Assembly (NCBI GenBank): GCA_963969365.1
Contig: OZ017748.1
Location: forward strand, 620,001 to 684,000
Length of the DNA stretch: 64,000 nt
DNA from: Asterochloris sp. CNOR1
Lineage: Eukaryota > Chlorophyta > Trebouxiophyceae > Trebouxiales > Trebouxiaceae
Direction of reading: 5' to 3'
Shown here: one piece after another, positions 12,100 through 24,082 of the stretch
Layout of the letters: every line of letters starts with the position of its first letter
How positions within the stretch are numbered: position 1 is the first letter of the stretch
Made by a program: the position numbers and the translations under genes
The notes under the pieces: model-generated
The model's database searches: none
What the model was told of the DNA's origin: nothing
What the model saw: the letters and a program-made list of their open reading frames with translations, nothing else

Positions 12100-15000
12100 T
12101 CACTGAAGGTTGCTCTTGAAGAAGTCAAATACGCGGCTCCACGCCTGCTGCTGTGAGTTGGCTGACCCGGTCGGCAGGCCGCCAGCTGCATGGGACACAC
12201 AGAGAAGTCACACACATGCAAGGGAGGCAGCTTGAGTGGTTGAGCCAGGCTGAGGATGTGGCAGGCGCAAACTCACTCTTCATCTTTGCGTCAATGTCTT
12301 TGTGGGTCCGGTCGTTCATAAACTGCAAACAGCAGCAGAGATTGGAGGCCTGGAGGGACGCACTAGAAGCACTGCACAAAATCACACCACTACATGGTAA
12401 AGGAGGTGAAGCAACGCAGCCACCATTTTGTCCCAGCCTGTGCAACCTCTCACTTACAGGCAGGCCTCTCTAGCAGCTCTCACCCCATGGCCCTCGCCAG
12501 GATATGTGAACAGAGTGGCATGGCTGTTGCCAGCATCAGTGATTTTCTTCACGAAGCCTTGCACCACCTGTCAACATGAGGGCACAGGACTTTGTGACAG
12601 GTCCTCCAGTACCCTGCTCATGGAACAGTGCAGCAGCATTCGCCTGCTGAGACACACTGTGGCTCAGCCACTGTATGGCTGCAGGGACAAGTTTCGCACA
12701 CAGCGCTCTGTATGACATAGGTACGACATGTGCCCTGGCCACACCATGAAGTGCAGCTAAGGGTGCCAACTGCTGGGCCACATTGGGGCTGAGCGATGAT
12801 TGCTGAACATGGCGCCGTGCACAGACCTCAGCTGCATGCTGGGGAAATGTGTGGCAGCACACCTCCTTCTTGGCAAAGTCCATGCTGTCATCTTCGCCCA
12901 CGTGGGCCTGAACAGGACACTTGATCTTCTCTGGCTGCAGGCACAGTGATGGAGGCCTTCAGATGGGCTAGCTTGAATGTTGGATTGAACAAGCTGTCGT
13001 AGGAGGCAGTGTTTGGTGTGACACATCCTGAAACCCAGCCTGAGGCCAAGCGCAGCAGTAAAGTCTGGCACTGGCATTGATACACAACGAGTTGGCGCCA
13101 ACACGCTGCATGCAGCTGGGATGGCAGCCAGCATGGCCAGGCATGTAGATGCACACAAGTGACAGCGCTGCATGCTGCCTGCATCAGCGCATGGGGCTGA
13201 ATCTGCCCAGCTGCCCAGCACATGGCCTTGAAGCTGGCACACACGGCATGCATAGGTGCAAGCTAGTGCGGCTACCGCAGGTAGCCTTCAGTGGTTCATC
13301 TATCTATGGTCCGTGATGCACCACACTCACCTGGGCTGCCTTGGGGTCAGGTGTGCCGTAGAAGGGTGCACTTGCGTTGACAAAGCCATTCTGGGCAGCC
13401 AGCAGGCTGAGGGCGCCACCCATGCAAAAGCCAATCACACCAACCTGCAGCCCACAGGGTGTCCATGTCAGAGGGCAGGGTCCAGGCAGCCTGCCTTGCG
13501 CTGCTCAGGGCCAGTCAGTGACAATTTAGTCGACTGCAGCTGAAACAAGCAGAACAATGGAGCACGCTGTGGCTCAGCGCCCCCCTTTCCAGGACATGTA
13601 CCACCAAACTGCACCAGACACCCTCCTGCCAGCAGGCGAAAGCCATGTACATGATGCCTTCGCTACAGTGCAGCCTTGAGACAATGGTCCCTGGTACCAG
13701 GTATCAGGAAGGTGGCCTGGCTGCAGGCCTGACACCTGCAAGTCACTTACTCTGAGCATCTGCTGCTCAAGACTTTTCGTGCATTGTGCATACCCGCCTG
13801 TGTGGCTGAGGGCTTAGGCAGGGAGCATACTGCAGCGGCTGTGCAGAAAGGACAGCAGGGCGCTGAGCTGACTGAGCTTATCACAGCGGCAATAGTCAGC
13901 TAACATAGCACTGCACCAGCACGGAGCAGCATCACAGACCACAATTTCAGGTCAGCCATAGGCCTTGCACAGCCACCTTGTTCGCTCCCTGGTCACGAAG
14001 GTACTGTGCAGCAGCCCCTATCTCCTCAACGGCGCGCCCCCAGTCAAGGTTGCCCATCAGCTGCATGGCAGAATGAATCAGTGTGAGGCAATATCCTTGA
14101 CAGCACGGCCCCCAGGGAGGTTGCCCACCAGCTGCAGGGCAGACATGGTCGATATGACACAGAGAAAGCTCCTGAAAGCACGCCAATCGCAAAGGATTTG
14201 CCATCAGCTGCAGGGCAGCTGTGGTCAGTGTGAGGGAGTCTGTTTGACAACACGCCCCCAGTAAGGGTTGCTGGTTAGCTGTAGGGCAGACACGGCATTC
14301 TAAGGGGGCCCCTAGCAGTCCCTCTGACAGCACGCCCCTGGTGTGCAGACATAGTCACGTTTGAGGAGTGCAGTTATGCTGCCCCCTTCAACGAGCCTGG
14401 GCAAGCCAGTCTTTGCCAAGATAGCTGCATCTGAGGTGCTGTACAGCCACAGGTTGCACACAGAGGAGCCCACAGATGGGCCTGCAAGTCGGCACACTGA
14501 CTTGCACTCACCGCTGCACACCCAGTCTCCATGTGCAGGCAGGCTCAACCTGGCATGCAATGCACCCCTGCAGCAGCCTCGAGCCATCCATATGACCGAC
14601 AATACACTGTTCAGGGATCAAGCTGCTGGCACCTGCCACAACTTGCCAGCATAATGCAGCATGACAGCAGGAAGTCGCAAAACATTTCCATGGCAGCCGC
14701 TAGAGTGCCTTCCAGCAGGCTGCTGCATGACATAACAGTCGGCTGGCCAACAACACAGCAGAAAACATAGCATGCCACTGCAGACGCAATCCGCACGTGA
14801 GTGGCCTCCTCTGCATCCACGCCAATCTTGCCATGGTACAGATCCGGCACCAGGACTGCCAGGCCAGTGTTCTCATGGATCTTCAGGGCCTGCAGATAAA
14901 TGCGCTGGCCTGGTGAATGCGGGATGTTGCCGTGGCAGCAGGATGCAGGGATGGACTTGGCGGCAGGGAGCATGCGGTCTGGCAGCAGCCGGCATGCAGG

Positions 15001-15357
15001 TGCACCCTGACTGCACATCATTCAAAGCTGCGCTGTTTGTTGACTTGTTTCAAGATTGGGTACCATGTTTCCTGCACCTGCTGCTGAGCAAGCCCGTCAC
15101 GACGTTCTTGAATTGAGGACTGCAGCTGCGCACCTGGAGCTTTACCTCCTCCGTTACGCCCCACCTGCAGCCACGGGAGAAACATGACTCATGTGTGCTG
15201 GTGCCATCCCTGCTGGGCTGCATGCATTGCTGCTTGCGCACAGACATGATAGGCATGGGGTTTACCACTCCTGCAGGACGATCACGCCGTTGCCTTTCCC
15301 TGTGGCATAGCCTGAAAGTTCCTTACCAAACGAGACTTTCTCAAGTTTGTCAGCCAT
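12100..15357 (-). CDS. DLH: Dienelactone hydrolase family protein (carboxymethylenebutenolidase-like)
   Basis: Alpha/beta-hydrolase of the DLH family, which hydrolyses enol-lactone or related esters; the natural substrate in algae is unclear. Nine exons join in phase to 233 residues: 15266-15357, 15134-15164, 14797-14889, 13977-14060, 13331-13444, 12863-12934, 12484-12567, 12277-12322, 12100-12185. The start MADKLEKVSFGKEL runs into GVIVLQEWWGVTEEVK, then VLVPDLYHGKIGVDAEEATH and LMGNLDWGRAV. The nucleophile motif is GFCMGG (catalytic Cys). The acid lies in VGEDDSMDF (Asp) and the base in PGEGHGFMND (His), so the Cys-Asp-His triad is complete. Length is normal for the family. No targeting peptide is evident, so the protein is probably cytosolic. 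Exon 4 has several decayed copies of its acceptor and first codons in the intron before it. Confidence 0.94.
14030..14345 (-). repeat. Four-copy tandem array spanning the acceptor of DLH exon 4
   Basis: Units of 71-76 bp recur with their splice-acceptor segments at about 14061, 14132, 14208 and 14279. Each holds a pattern like acgcccccag...ttgcccatcagctgca. On the coding strand the real exon begins LMGNLDWGRA, while two copies can be read as LVGNLPGGRA and LTSNPYWGRV. The copies therefore include the splice acceptor plus the first ten or so codons of the exon, decayed to different degrees. Confidence 0.85.
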
Positions 15358-15698
15358 GGTGCCTATGCTGCTATGCTACAAGCCTGCAGATGGCTAGGGA
15401 GCTGTCAAATCAACGCATTTGCTCCCATTCAAAGCGACATCACAGTGCATGCATGCAGTGGAGAAAGTTCTGCCGGTGCATGCTCAAGCACACCTGTTGC
15501 GGGGCTGTCTATAGCTTGCAAATGGTGATCGCGAGAGGCAGCCTTTGTCTGGTTGTTTGCATTCTTTCAAAGCGGCATGAAGTCGCAGCTTGTTCTCCAG
15601 CTGGTCAGGACGATAGACCTGATGCACCAGGGATGGCCGCACGCTCTGACCGTTCTTATTGGTGCATTTGATTCAAGATCTGCAGGCAGCAATCAGCA
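15358..15698. promoter_or_regulatory. Divergent promoter region DLH / gene B
   Basis: These 341 bp lie between the start codons of DLH on the minus strand and gene B on the plus strand. Both upstream regions must share this space. No motif is singled out; the call is positional. Confidence 0.5.
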
Positions 15699-18600
15699 AT
15701 GCTGAGTGTGCTAGTGCCGCGGTATGTCTATGCTGTGGCAGTGATGCTGCATGGCCAGGCTCTGCCTCAGGTAACCCAAATGTCGACTGCAGCAACATGT
15801 GAGGTTTACAAGCTTCACCATCCACTGTTCATGCAGGAGCTGGCGGCAAAGGCCTGTTTATGTAGGCTAGAAGTGCAGCATGAAGAGGTAAGGTGCCTGT
15901 GAGCGTGTGGCAGCATTATCTTATTTAGCAATGTGCAAGTGTGGTGTTGCAATGCAGGCTGGCTCTGAGCTTCTGCAGCAACACCAGGAGGTGCATCTTG
16001 AGGCTGGCCGCTCCCGCACCACCACCTGGTGAGGCCACCATATTGGGACCAGATGGCTTGTCCGAGCAAGGCTTGCGTCAAAGCCCGAGACTGGGCCACA
16101 GCTCTATTGCATACACACCTTCAAAGATGCTCACCCACACCTTGGTGCCTGCAGGCTGTGGGTAGCCGATGGCATGCTGACCACCATTGCAGATGCCACC
16201 CTGACCGTCACACTGGCAGTCACCCCGCAGAAGGCCGTGCCATTTGCATCTGTTGGTGACAACCAGCTGCATGCAGAGCAGCAGGGGGGCACAAAAGTCA
16301 CTAAGACAGGCGTGAAGTTCCAGCCAGGCATGGCTGCAGCTGTTGCACGGCCAGCTAGCGCAGGAGAGGCAGGCACCGGTCAGAAGGGGCTGTTTAGCTG
16401 GTGCCGAAAGCTGGCCAAGCGGCGGCAGGTGGCCAGTGGGGGTCAGGAGGAGCAGGACAACGGAACTGAGCAGGTCAGCTCACCACTCAAAGCTGCTTGG
16501 TGAAGCCATACTTCTGTCTGCCTGCCTAGAGATGCGTGTCTGCCTAACATGGTCGGGACAGCCGGACCTGCATTTGCCTTGCCGGGAAGGGGAGAGTCCA
16601 TGTGATGCTCAGAGGCAGCAGATTGCCCGCGGGTTCATGGGGTGCAGGGCCATGGTGCTGCACAAGAGTCTCCACCCGCAAGGTTTTGATGCTTTAGGTG
16701 GGGCATCCACTCCTGGTTGGAGCCACCGCATTGACTTTGCATGGCTTGACTGTGGTGCAATGTCATGCATTTCCTGTTTGCTGATGGCTTGCAGCCACAT
16801 CTGACTGTGAGGTCGTCACATCCTGTTTGCCCGCTCACTGATTATTAGGGAGAGTTGCACACCTGGTGCATGATCTACACGAGTTTGCAGACGCAGCCTG
16901 GCCCCACTGACACAGGTCCAGTCCCTCATAAGCCTGCCACATGCTGCTGCAGGCGCCGCCTTCATTGGCAGGGAAGCCAGGGGCAGGGGGTAGGGCTGCT
17001 AGCCCCCAGCAGCCACCAGAGGGCAAAGAAGTTGCAGGATCGCTGCAGAGGCAGGTCTTGCAAGACTCTATCTCTCTGCAGGAGGTGCTGATGAGCGCCA
17101 CCCTCGAGCGCAGCTTCGAGCTGAACCCGGAGGTGCGTCCCCTGCCAGCACTGCACTGATGTGCAAGGCCACAGGTGCCCCTCACAGAGTAAGGGAAACC
17201 TGAAGGGTTTGCCGCTACGTGTGCTGCACGTCTTGCCATACCCTTCCACACCCCTCCAAAGGGTGCGTCAACATCCCAAGGTTGATGCAGTCCTGAGAGG
17301 CTCCTTGAATCTGTTTGCTGGACCAGCAAGCCAGCCTCCATGTCTGCAGAGCTGGGGTGCAGGGCATGAAGATCCACCACTTCCCGTCTGTTGGCAGCAT
17401 GCTGGCTATCCAGCAGCAGCCCGCATCAGCAGCAGCCCGCATCCTAAAGCTACAGTTTCACCCTGGCACGCCAGCTGCAAGCCTCCTTGCATGCCCTTTG
17501 CAGATCCCTGCTTGTGCTCCCCTGCAGGGCGGGGGCTGCCTTGGGGTCACGGTCAAGATTGGGGCGCCCCAGCGCGGGCCGCACCACCTGGTGCTGCAAC
17601 GAAACCACCCTGGCACTGTTGTAGTAGGTGAGGGGGAGCCTCTGAACCCCACCAAGCAGGGCCAGCCTGCCAACCAGACCATGGTATGGTGTTAGGTTTT
17701 GTGCTGTCACCTTCCCGCTCAAGCATCAGGGGGAAGTGTAGTGTCATCAAGCCCGTGTTCTGGTCGGTGGAGGGGAGCACTGCGATGGAGACCCAGCCCC
17801 TGTCCAGCAGAACCACAGCGGCATGCCAGCACCCTGGTCATGCCAGCCATGCTGTGGTAGGCGTGTGCTGTGTTCTTTGCAATCCTGCGTCTGGCAGGTC
17901 CTAGGCAGGGGGACTTTGCCATGCCCCGCCTGTTCAGCCCCATGGTGTGCCCCAGCATGATGTCTGCATCTGTGTCCTGCAGCTATCAAGCCTGCTGAAC
18001 CAGTCCTGCATGAAGTGCAAACGCACTTCCGCTAAGGCTTGCACGTGGATGACGTCCCTGCCCCTCTGCCCATCCTTGCTTTAGCTGGCCCCACAGCAAA
18101 TGCAGTGCCGCCATGCACACCACAAAGAGGCAAGCTCATTGCGCTGCTGCACCTGCCTGCACAGCTGCAACCTGAAACAGCAGCGCCGTCCTGCAGGCAA
18201 TGCCTGAAATACCAGAAAGGCGCAACATTGCCTGCGCATGTCCATTTAGGCCAACCAAGTCATTCATCGCTGCTTGCAGACCACAACCTGGACGATCTGG
18301 TCACGCTGCTGCCCCTGCCAGCCAAGATGGCACGCAGGACGCCCCGCCAGTCGCGCAGCACGCATGACGTGCTGCACGCGCCTGCACGGGTGGTCCCAGG
18401 GGCTGCTGATCAGGCGCCCACCGCTGGCCTCCACGAGGGCCTCCCAGCCCAGCACAAGCGCACAGGCCTCGATACCATGTGAGGCTGCCCTTGACGCTTG
18501 GGGCCCTGCATTGCTACAGGGGCGCTGCTGCTTGGTGCTGCATAGTTGTGGGCCCTGAACATGAGGGCCCATGAGGGCCCATCTGGCCAGTATGGCGTGC

Positions 18601-21600
18601 TCAGAATTGCCACTCCCGCTCTTGCCCCTGGGGACTGTCAGGGAGTCTCTGCTGTGCATATTGCACTGCACGCAACTCTCTGTGCTGCCACGTTCTTTGA
18701 GTGCGTGCTGTGCCGCACCAGCATCATGCTGCCTGGTACGTGACCACGTGTGCATCTGCCAGGCTGCCTACCTGCTGGGCAAGGCGTTGCTGGCACTACA
18801 GGCCTCTGTGCACCTCCAGTCAGGGCCATGCAGCCGCACTCACATGATGGCCCTGCAGGGCACCCGTTGTGGTGCTGTGACGTTGGGACACAGTGGGACT
18901 CGCATGCTAGTGAGACGCAGCGCCAGCGCCAAACCCTGACCTGCACAGGGTCTGTGCAGCTCTGGGCCGTGTGGCTCCCTGCAGCTTCTCCTTGAGAATC
19001 ACCCCTCAACTGTGTGCATAGAGGTGGCAGGGGTGTGGTGTCCATGGGTGTTGAACAGAATACTGCTTCACCCCTGCAGGGTGTCTGGCGCAGGAGGGCT
19101 TGGAGCAGTGCTGGAGCACGTGCCGGCTTATGTCACCTTCGGGGGCGTCCAGGAGAGCAAGGCTGGCAAGCATGTGCCCCACATGCCTGTGGCAGCCGCC
19201 CGGCACGCTGTTCCCGAGTCTGGGACAGGGCAGCACCTCCCTCTGCAGCCGCAGAGCAGCAGCTCGAGATCAGCGGATGCAGTGCCAGCTGCTGGCGAGG
19301 CAGATGGCTTGAAGCGCATCTCCTTTGAGCTGCAGCAACCGCAGCCGCAGCAGCTGGATGGGCTGTCGCCCGAGTCCAGCACTATAGCCCAGGAGCCCCC
19401 TGCCCCTGCTGAGCAGCATAGGCGCTCCCCGCCGTCCCTAGAGGGTGGTCCCCGCCACCGGGCTGGCAGGCTGAGCAGCCAGGGCAGCCCTCCAGCTGTC
19501 AAGTACGCCAGATTGCTGAATGGTGTCCTCGAGCCTGACCATGAAACCCTGCAGCCCGATCGCAAGAGCATGTCCCTGCAGCAGGGCATGGACCGGCGCC
19601 AGTTCCGACCCCTGAGCGGCAGTGCGGCACCTCCCAGCTGCCCTGTCACACCAGGGATCCACGCGACCAGGAACTCCACAGGTGCAGCTGTAGGCGATGG
19701 GAGGCTGCACTCCGCGCTCCCTTCCAGGCGTACCTCAGCCGACGTGGAGCATGCAGCTGTTGTCAGAGGGCGCCTGGGCAACATGTCGCTGGCTGCAGGC
19801 GTGGACCGGCAGCAGTTGCAGCTGGCTTTCCGGGGCCTGTCAGGTCTGGACAGGAAGCTCCTGCTGCCCGCCCACAAGTGCCTGGCTGAGGACTCGTTCG
19901 GGCAGGGTGAGCAAGGTGTTGCCGAAGCAGGGATCCTGTCAGACTGTTTGATGAGCTCAGAAGTGCTGCTGCAAAGCCTGCTAGCAGGCAGGCTGAGTAT
20001 GTTGCAGAGACTTCGCATTGGCGCGCACTGTGTTGTTGAGCACCAACTCGCTTGGTGTCAATCCTGTTCCCTGCAAACAGCCATTGTGGTTCTGTTACGT
20101 GTGAGGTGCCTCTGATCTGCTAGAGATCTAATGTGCTGCTGCCTGGACTGGCTGAGCATCTGCATGCTGCGACAAGGTTCCCTGCCGGGCTGAAACATGT
20201 CTCCAATGCTGCCTGCTGGCCCGGGCAGATCCGCACCACAAAGTTACCTGCGCTGTGCCAGCACCTGTGCTGTGCTGCCTGCAGAGCTGAGGAACCGCCT
20301 GATTTGGCTGAGCTCCTGGCTTTGCTGCACACAATAGACCGCAGTTGACGCTGCCGCTCAGCTGCACAGGTGCCCTGATTGGCTGAGCGTCAGCGGATGG
20401 ACAGCAGCACCAGCCTCCATTCCCATGGCACCTCCTTGCTCTGCTCGCTGCACAGTCTGGCAGCCGCCTAGTTTGTGCCTGGTGCAGGCTGATTGCCTCC
20501 TGAAATGCTGCCTACAGAGCTGGGCGGCCGCCTGGACAGGCTGAGCGCGAGCATGACCATGCCCAACCGCCCCAGCCCGGCAGGTCACCTCAGCCGCCAG
20601 ACCAGCTGGAGCAAGGACGACACAGGGCTGGATGTCAAGCGCCGGGCCAGCACTTTGAGGCCGGCAGTGCCATCTGCAGAGGACCCTGTGACTGGACAGC
20701 CCTGCCTGGACTTTGAGCTGAGGTGGGTGTGCCAGCTACAGCACAAGCATAAGCCTGACTGCATTTGCTGAATGTCCTTGCTCAGCATTGAGCAGTGCAG
20801 AAATAGCTGATGCTGCAACCATGCTGACTCTTGCCGACTCGACCACCTGCCCAACATGTCTGCCCAAAATAACAAGCTTCAACACTTCAGGTCACTAGCC
20901 AAGTCACTCACCAGCCGTTTCTGTTGCTGTGCGGCTGCTGATTGCCTTTGCACATGCATTCTGCAGGCTATCTGATGAGGCAACCTGCAGTGGGCCTGCT
21001 TTGGCCCGCTGCAGCCAGGGGGATGGTGGCACAGTGGTCATCAGCTGCTGGCAAGATGCCAGCTGGAGGATATGGGCCATGTTGCAGCGGCCTGCAGGTG
21101 CGAAGGTGTAAGCCCCTGATTGGGCTGGCTGCAAGCCTCTGTGTGGCCATCCCAGGATGTCACAAGCTCTTTGCAAGCATCTGTCAGGTGGCTGCCTTCA
21201 TTGCATTGGATTGAAGGCAGGGCAGTCCATGTTGTAGGCCATGCAGCACTCACAAGGCATACACCCCGGATTGCCCCAGCCACTGTGGGTGCTGGAGAGG
21301 TATTGTCAGCCCTAGCAGATTGCACCCAATCAATGCCTGGTCTGCTGCAGATGACAACGGAGTGCAGCACACAGCTGTGCTCATGCAGGATGAAGCTGTG
21401 GGCCACTGGACCTGCAAGCAGGTCAGTGCCCTTAGCCACATTGCTGCTGCATCCTGCATTTGTCTACGCCTGATGCATCTGGGGCTGCACAGCAGCGTTT
21501 GCAGCAAGGCCTACATGCAGACCTGTTGCTTCTTACCTGAGAGGCGGCTGAGCAGCCCCTTGATCGTAGACGTGGACCGTGATGGGCCACCTCAAGCTGC

Positions 21601-21643
21601 CTTTGTGCACACGGCTGTCCAGCGCCTGCAACTTGGGAGTTGA
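15699..21643 (+). CDS. Gene B: unknown multi-exon protein
   Basis: Not recognised. A chain of exons joins in consistent phase: 15699-15770, 15837-15887, 15958-16028, 16155-16473, 17082-17132, 17528-17627, 18280-18478, 19080-19906, 20518-20722, 20967-21097, 21351-21421 and 21521-21643. The start MLSVLVPRYVYAVAVMLHG is hydrophobic, like a signal peptide or membrane anchor. A short coiled-coil-like stretch follows (LEVQHEEAGSELLQQHQEV), then a beta-rich-looking region (LTTIADATLTVTLAV). The 827-bp exon 8 encodes a long Ser/Pro/Gln-rich, probably disordered segment. Later exons (GGTVVISCWQDASW, QHTAVLMQDEAVGHW) look ordered. Ten or more phase-compatible junctions make a real gene likely. The stop at 21643 could instead be skipped by an unseen splice into region B2. 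Confidence 0.5.
20130..20560 (+). repeat. Degenerate copies of the acceptor and start of gene B exon 9
   Basis: The real exon at 20518 begins ELGGRLDRLSAS after ctacag. Related stretches precede it: at about 20285 (AELRNRLIWLSSW after ctgcag), at about 20358 (agctgcacaggtgccctgat followed by tggctgagcg), and at about 20135 (tgcctggactggctgagcat). The shared core is CTG-G-C-TGGCTGAGC. The upstream copies lie in the intron and look like decayed duplicates of an exon edge. Confidence 0.6.
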
Positions 21644-21933
21644 AGGAGTATGGCGGTGCAGCCTAGTCCTGCATACAGGTGCAGGGCAGCCTGGCTGCTG
21701 GCAGCAGCCGGCCTGGGCCGGCGCTGGTGTGGCAGTGGGTGGCCCCTGGGGCAACAGGCAAGCATGCAGTCAGCACAGCGGATGCGCAGGGCTCAGCCGC
21801 TGCCCTCCTGGGCCATCGGGGAGCCCAGCTGCCAGAGGCAGGCGCCCAGGGAGGTGGCAGGTGCGCACAGTGGTCCTGGCATTTCTCCCAGATGCCGGCA
21901 GTGCGTCATCATGAGGTTCACGGTCAGCCTGCC

Positions 21934-23708
21934 GGGTGCCGGTTGTGTCCCAGCTGCTTGACCGTACACCACCTGGTAACGCAGTTGTCAGGGACATGGT
22001 GCAGCTTCCTGAGGTAGCGCACATTCTTGAGCGGCTTTGTGGTGCTGTCAGCAGCTGGCGGGCCAGCAAGGCACACCCAGGACATGCAGCACTGGGTAGA
22101 GGCATCCACCACTGTTGGCCTGATTCTGCATGCACCTCCCTCCTTCCGGACCATAAACATTCCTAAAATTTGTCTTGACAGTGACATCAGGGCAGTGACA
22201 CCCCTGCTGCAGGCCATCCTGGCTGGGCTCCCTCTGCAGGCGGGCGGGGCCGGACACGGTGTCAGACCCTTCCAGCAGTGGCACGGCAGGGGCGGCGCAG
22301 GCAAAGGCTGCGCCTGCCCACCCGCCACCGCGGCAGGGGCCCTTGGCACAGCTGGGGGTGTGGCCAGCAGAGATGCGACATCCCACCACAGGTCAGCCGC
22401 AGCCATAGGCGCCCTCTGCAACTTGACGTCACAGAACGTTTCGCAACGGGTGCCCGCTCGCTCAGGCAGGGGCCCTTTGGCATGGCCGGGTCTGTGGCAT
22501 AGTGCCCCATCACAGGTCAGCCATTGAACGGCAAGCTGCAACCCATGCTGCTGCAGAATCGAGGCGGGAGTCTCGCGCGAGCAGGCGGCCCACCAGCAGC
22601 CGGCGCCAGAGCGGGACGGGGGGTGACCCCTTTCTTGAGCATGCTCTCTCAGGCGACAGGTCAGCAGTGGCTGTATGCAGCCGTCACGCATTCTGTGCAC
22701 CTTGCAGACTCGGCAACAATTCAGGCATACAGCCAGCCTGTGCAGCACCCGCAGCAGCACCTCAGTCTACAACAACAGTCTGCCATTCCCTCGCAATCTG
22801 CCAAGTGTGGCAAAGTAAGCAACATCGTCATGTCCAGCACTTGCAGCACCTTTCATCTCGTGCTGAGCCATCAGTAATGCAGTCAGGTGCTGCTGAGGCC
22901 TGAGCAGAGGAGGCATGCATGCTTCCCACCAACCTGAGCTGACAGCCTTGCTTCCTCCACCATGCTTCGTCAAAGTGGGCAGCCCCTGCGGGAATCTCAG
23001 CCCCTGCAGGAGGTTCAGCAGAGGAGGCATGAGCAGCACATACTGTGCATGCTGCCTCCCCGCTCTGAGCCAGCAACATTTGTGGTCACGCTGCCTTTCA
23101 GCTCTGAGCCAGCGTCCAGACACCTGCTGTCGAGACGGGATGCTCCTGCAGGATGCTCAGCAAAGGAGGCGTGGGCGGCTCGGGCAAGCTGCGTCCCAGC
23201 GATGGCAGGGTGACGGACCAGCTCAGCGAGGCCCATGGCATGCAGCAGCCCTGTGAGCTGACAGTGGAGTTTGAGGAGCCAGTCAGTGCACAGGTGGGCT
23301 AGAGTCTTGGTGTTTCTAAACTCTTGTTGCCCCTTGTGTGCATTCTTGCTGATCATCATTGTGAGTGGAACCCTTGTAGTGCCCAGCTGGGTGTGTGCAA
23401 TGCAGATCTTTAGTAATTGACTTCCGGAAGCCGCAGAGGTAGCATACAGTGCATGAGGATGTCCCAAGATTTATGACTGCTGTTTGGGTCAATCTGCAGG
23501 AGCCTTGTGAGGGCATGCCTTGTGATGACTTGTTTGTGATGCTGTATAGGCGGCAGGTATTGTGTGCCTGGGGTATGCCCTGCTTGCAATGGCTCACGAG
23601 GAGGGCACACCTTCCCTGAGAATCACCACCAGCCAGTCAGCCAGCAAACTGTCAGAAGCACTGAACATTCACCCAGATCATGAGGGAAGTAATGGGACCC
23701 CGTCCTGA
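21934..23708 (+). CDS. Region B2: exons of an unknown plus-strand gene, or 3' end of gene B
   Basis: Probable exons include 21954-22013 (LLDRTPPGNAVVRDMVQLPE, followed by GTAGCG), a stretch near 22524-22660 (NGKLQPMLLQNRGGSLARAG), one near 23153-23294 (CELTVEFEEPVSAQ followed by GTGGGC), and a final exon near 23550-23708. That final exon joins in phase and ends LSEALNIHPDHEGSNGTPS before TGA. The product is not recognised. It may be a separate small gene or the C-terminal part of gene B. The junctions between 22.0 and 23.1 kb could not be resolved. Confidence 0.35.
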
Positions 23709-24082
23709 CACCACAACCCCTGATCAGGGCCCTGCTTTTGAACACACCTCCACTCATCCACATGAGCACTGCAGCAGATTACTCACTGGCTTACCAAGCA
23801 GTAGACATGGAACAAACAGAACACATGCCAAAACGTACCGATCGATGAATGCAGCCTTGCCCCGCTTTGATGCTCATGTCAGTACCCAGGCAGCCTCTTG
23901 CATGTGCATGACAGATTGCAGCGCATGAGAGCAATGAGTAAAGAGAACAAGTGATGAGAAAGGGGTGTTTTGATGGCGTTTCGCACAAAGTTTCATTTGC
24001 AGATGGCATGAGGTGCATCATCCAGTCAAGAACTTCACAGAACTGAGTCTCAGAATGTCGCGGTCGACTGCTCTGAGGCTGT
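23709..24082. other. Convergent intergenic region
   Basis: This 374-bp interval lies between the last plus-strand stop of B2 and the stop codon of gene E on the minus strand. It has more A and T than the flanking exons and no supported coding sequence. It likely contains two 3' untranslated regions. Confidence 0.5.

Noticed and set aside
14030-14345. CRISPR-like array because of regularly spaced repeats.
   Set aside because: The repeats are degenerate across their whole length, have no unique spacers, and coincide with a splice acceptor in a eukaryotic gene.
19128-20018. 296-codon minus-strand open frame.
   Set aside because: Antisense shadow of the large gene B exon at 19080-19906, which joins in phase with its neighbours.
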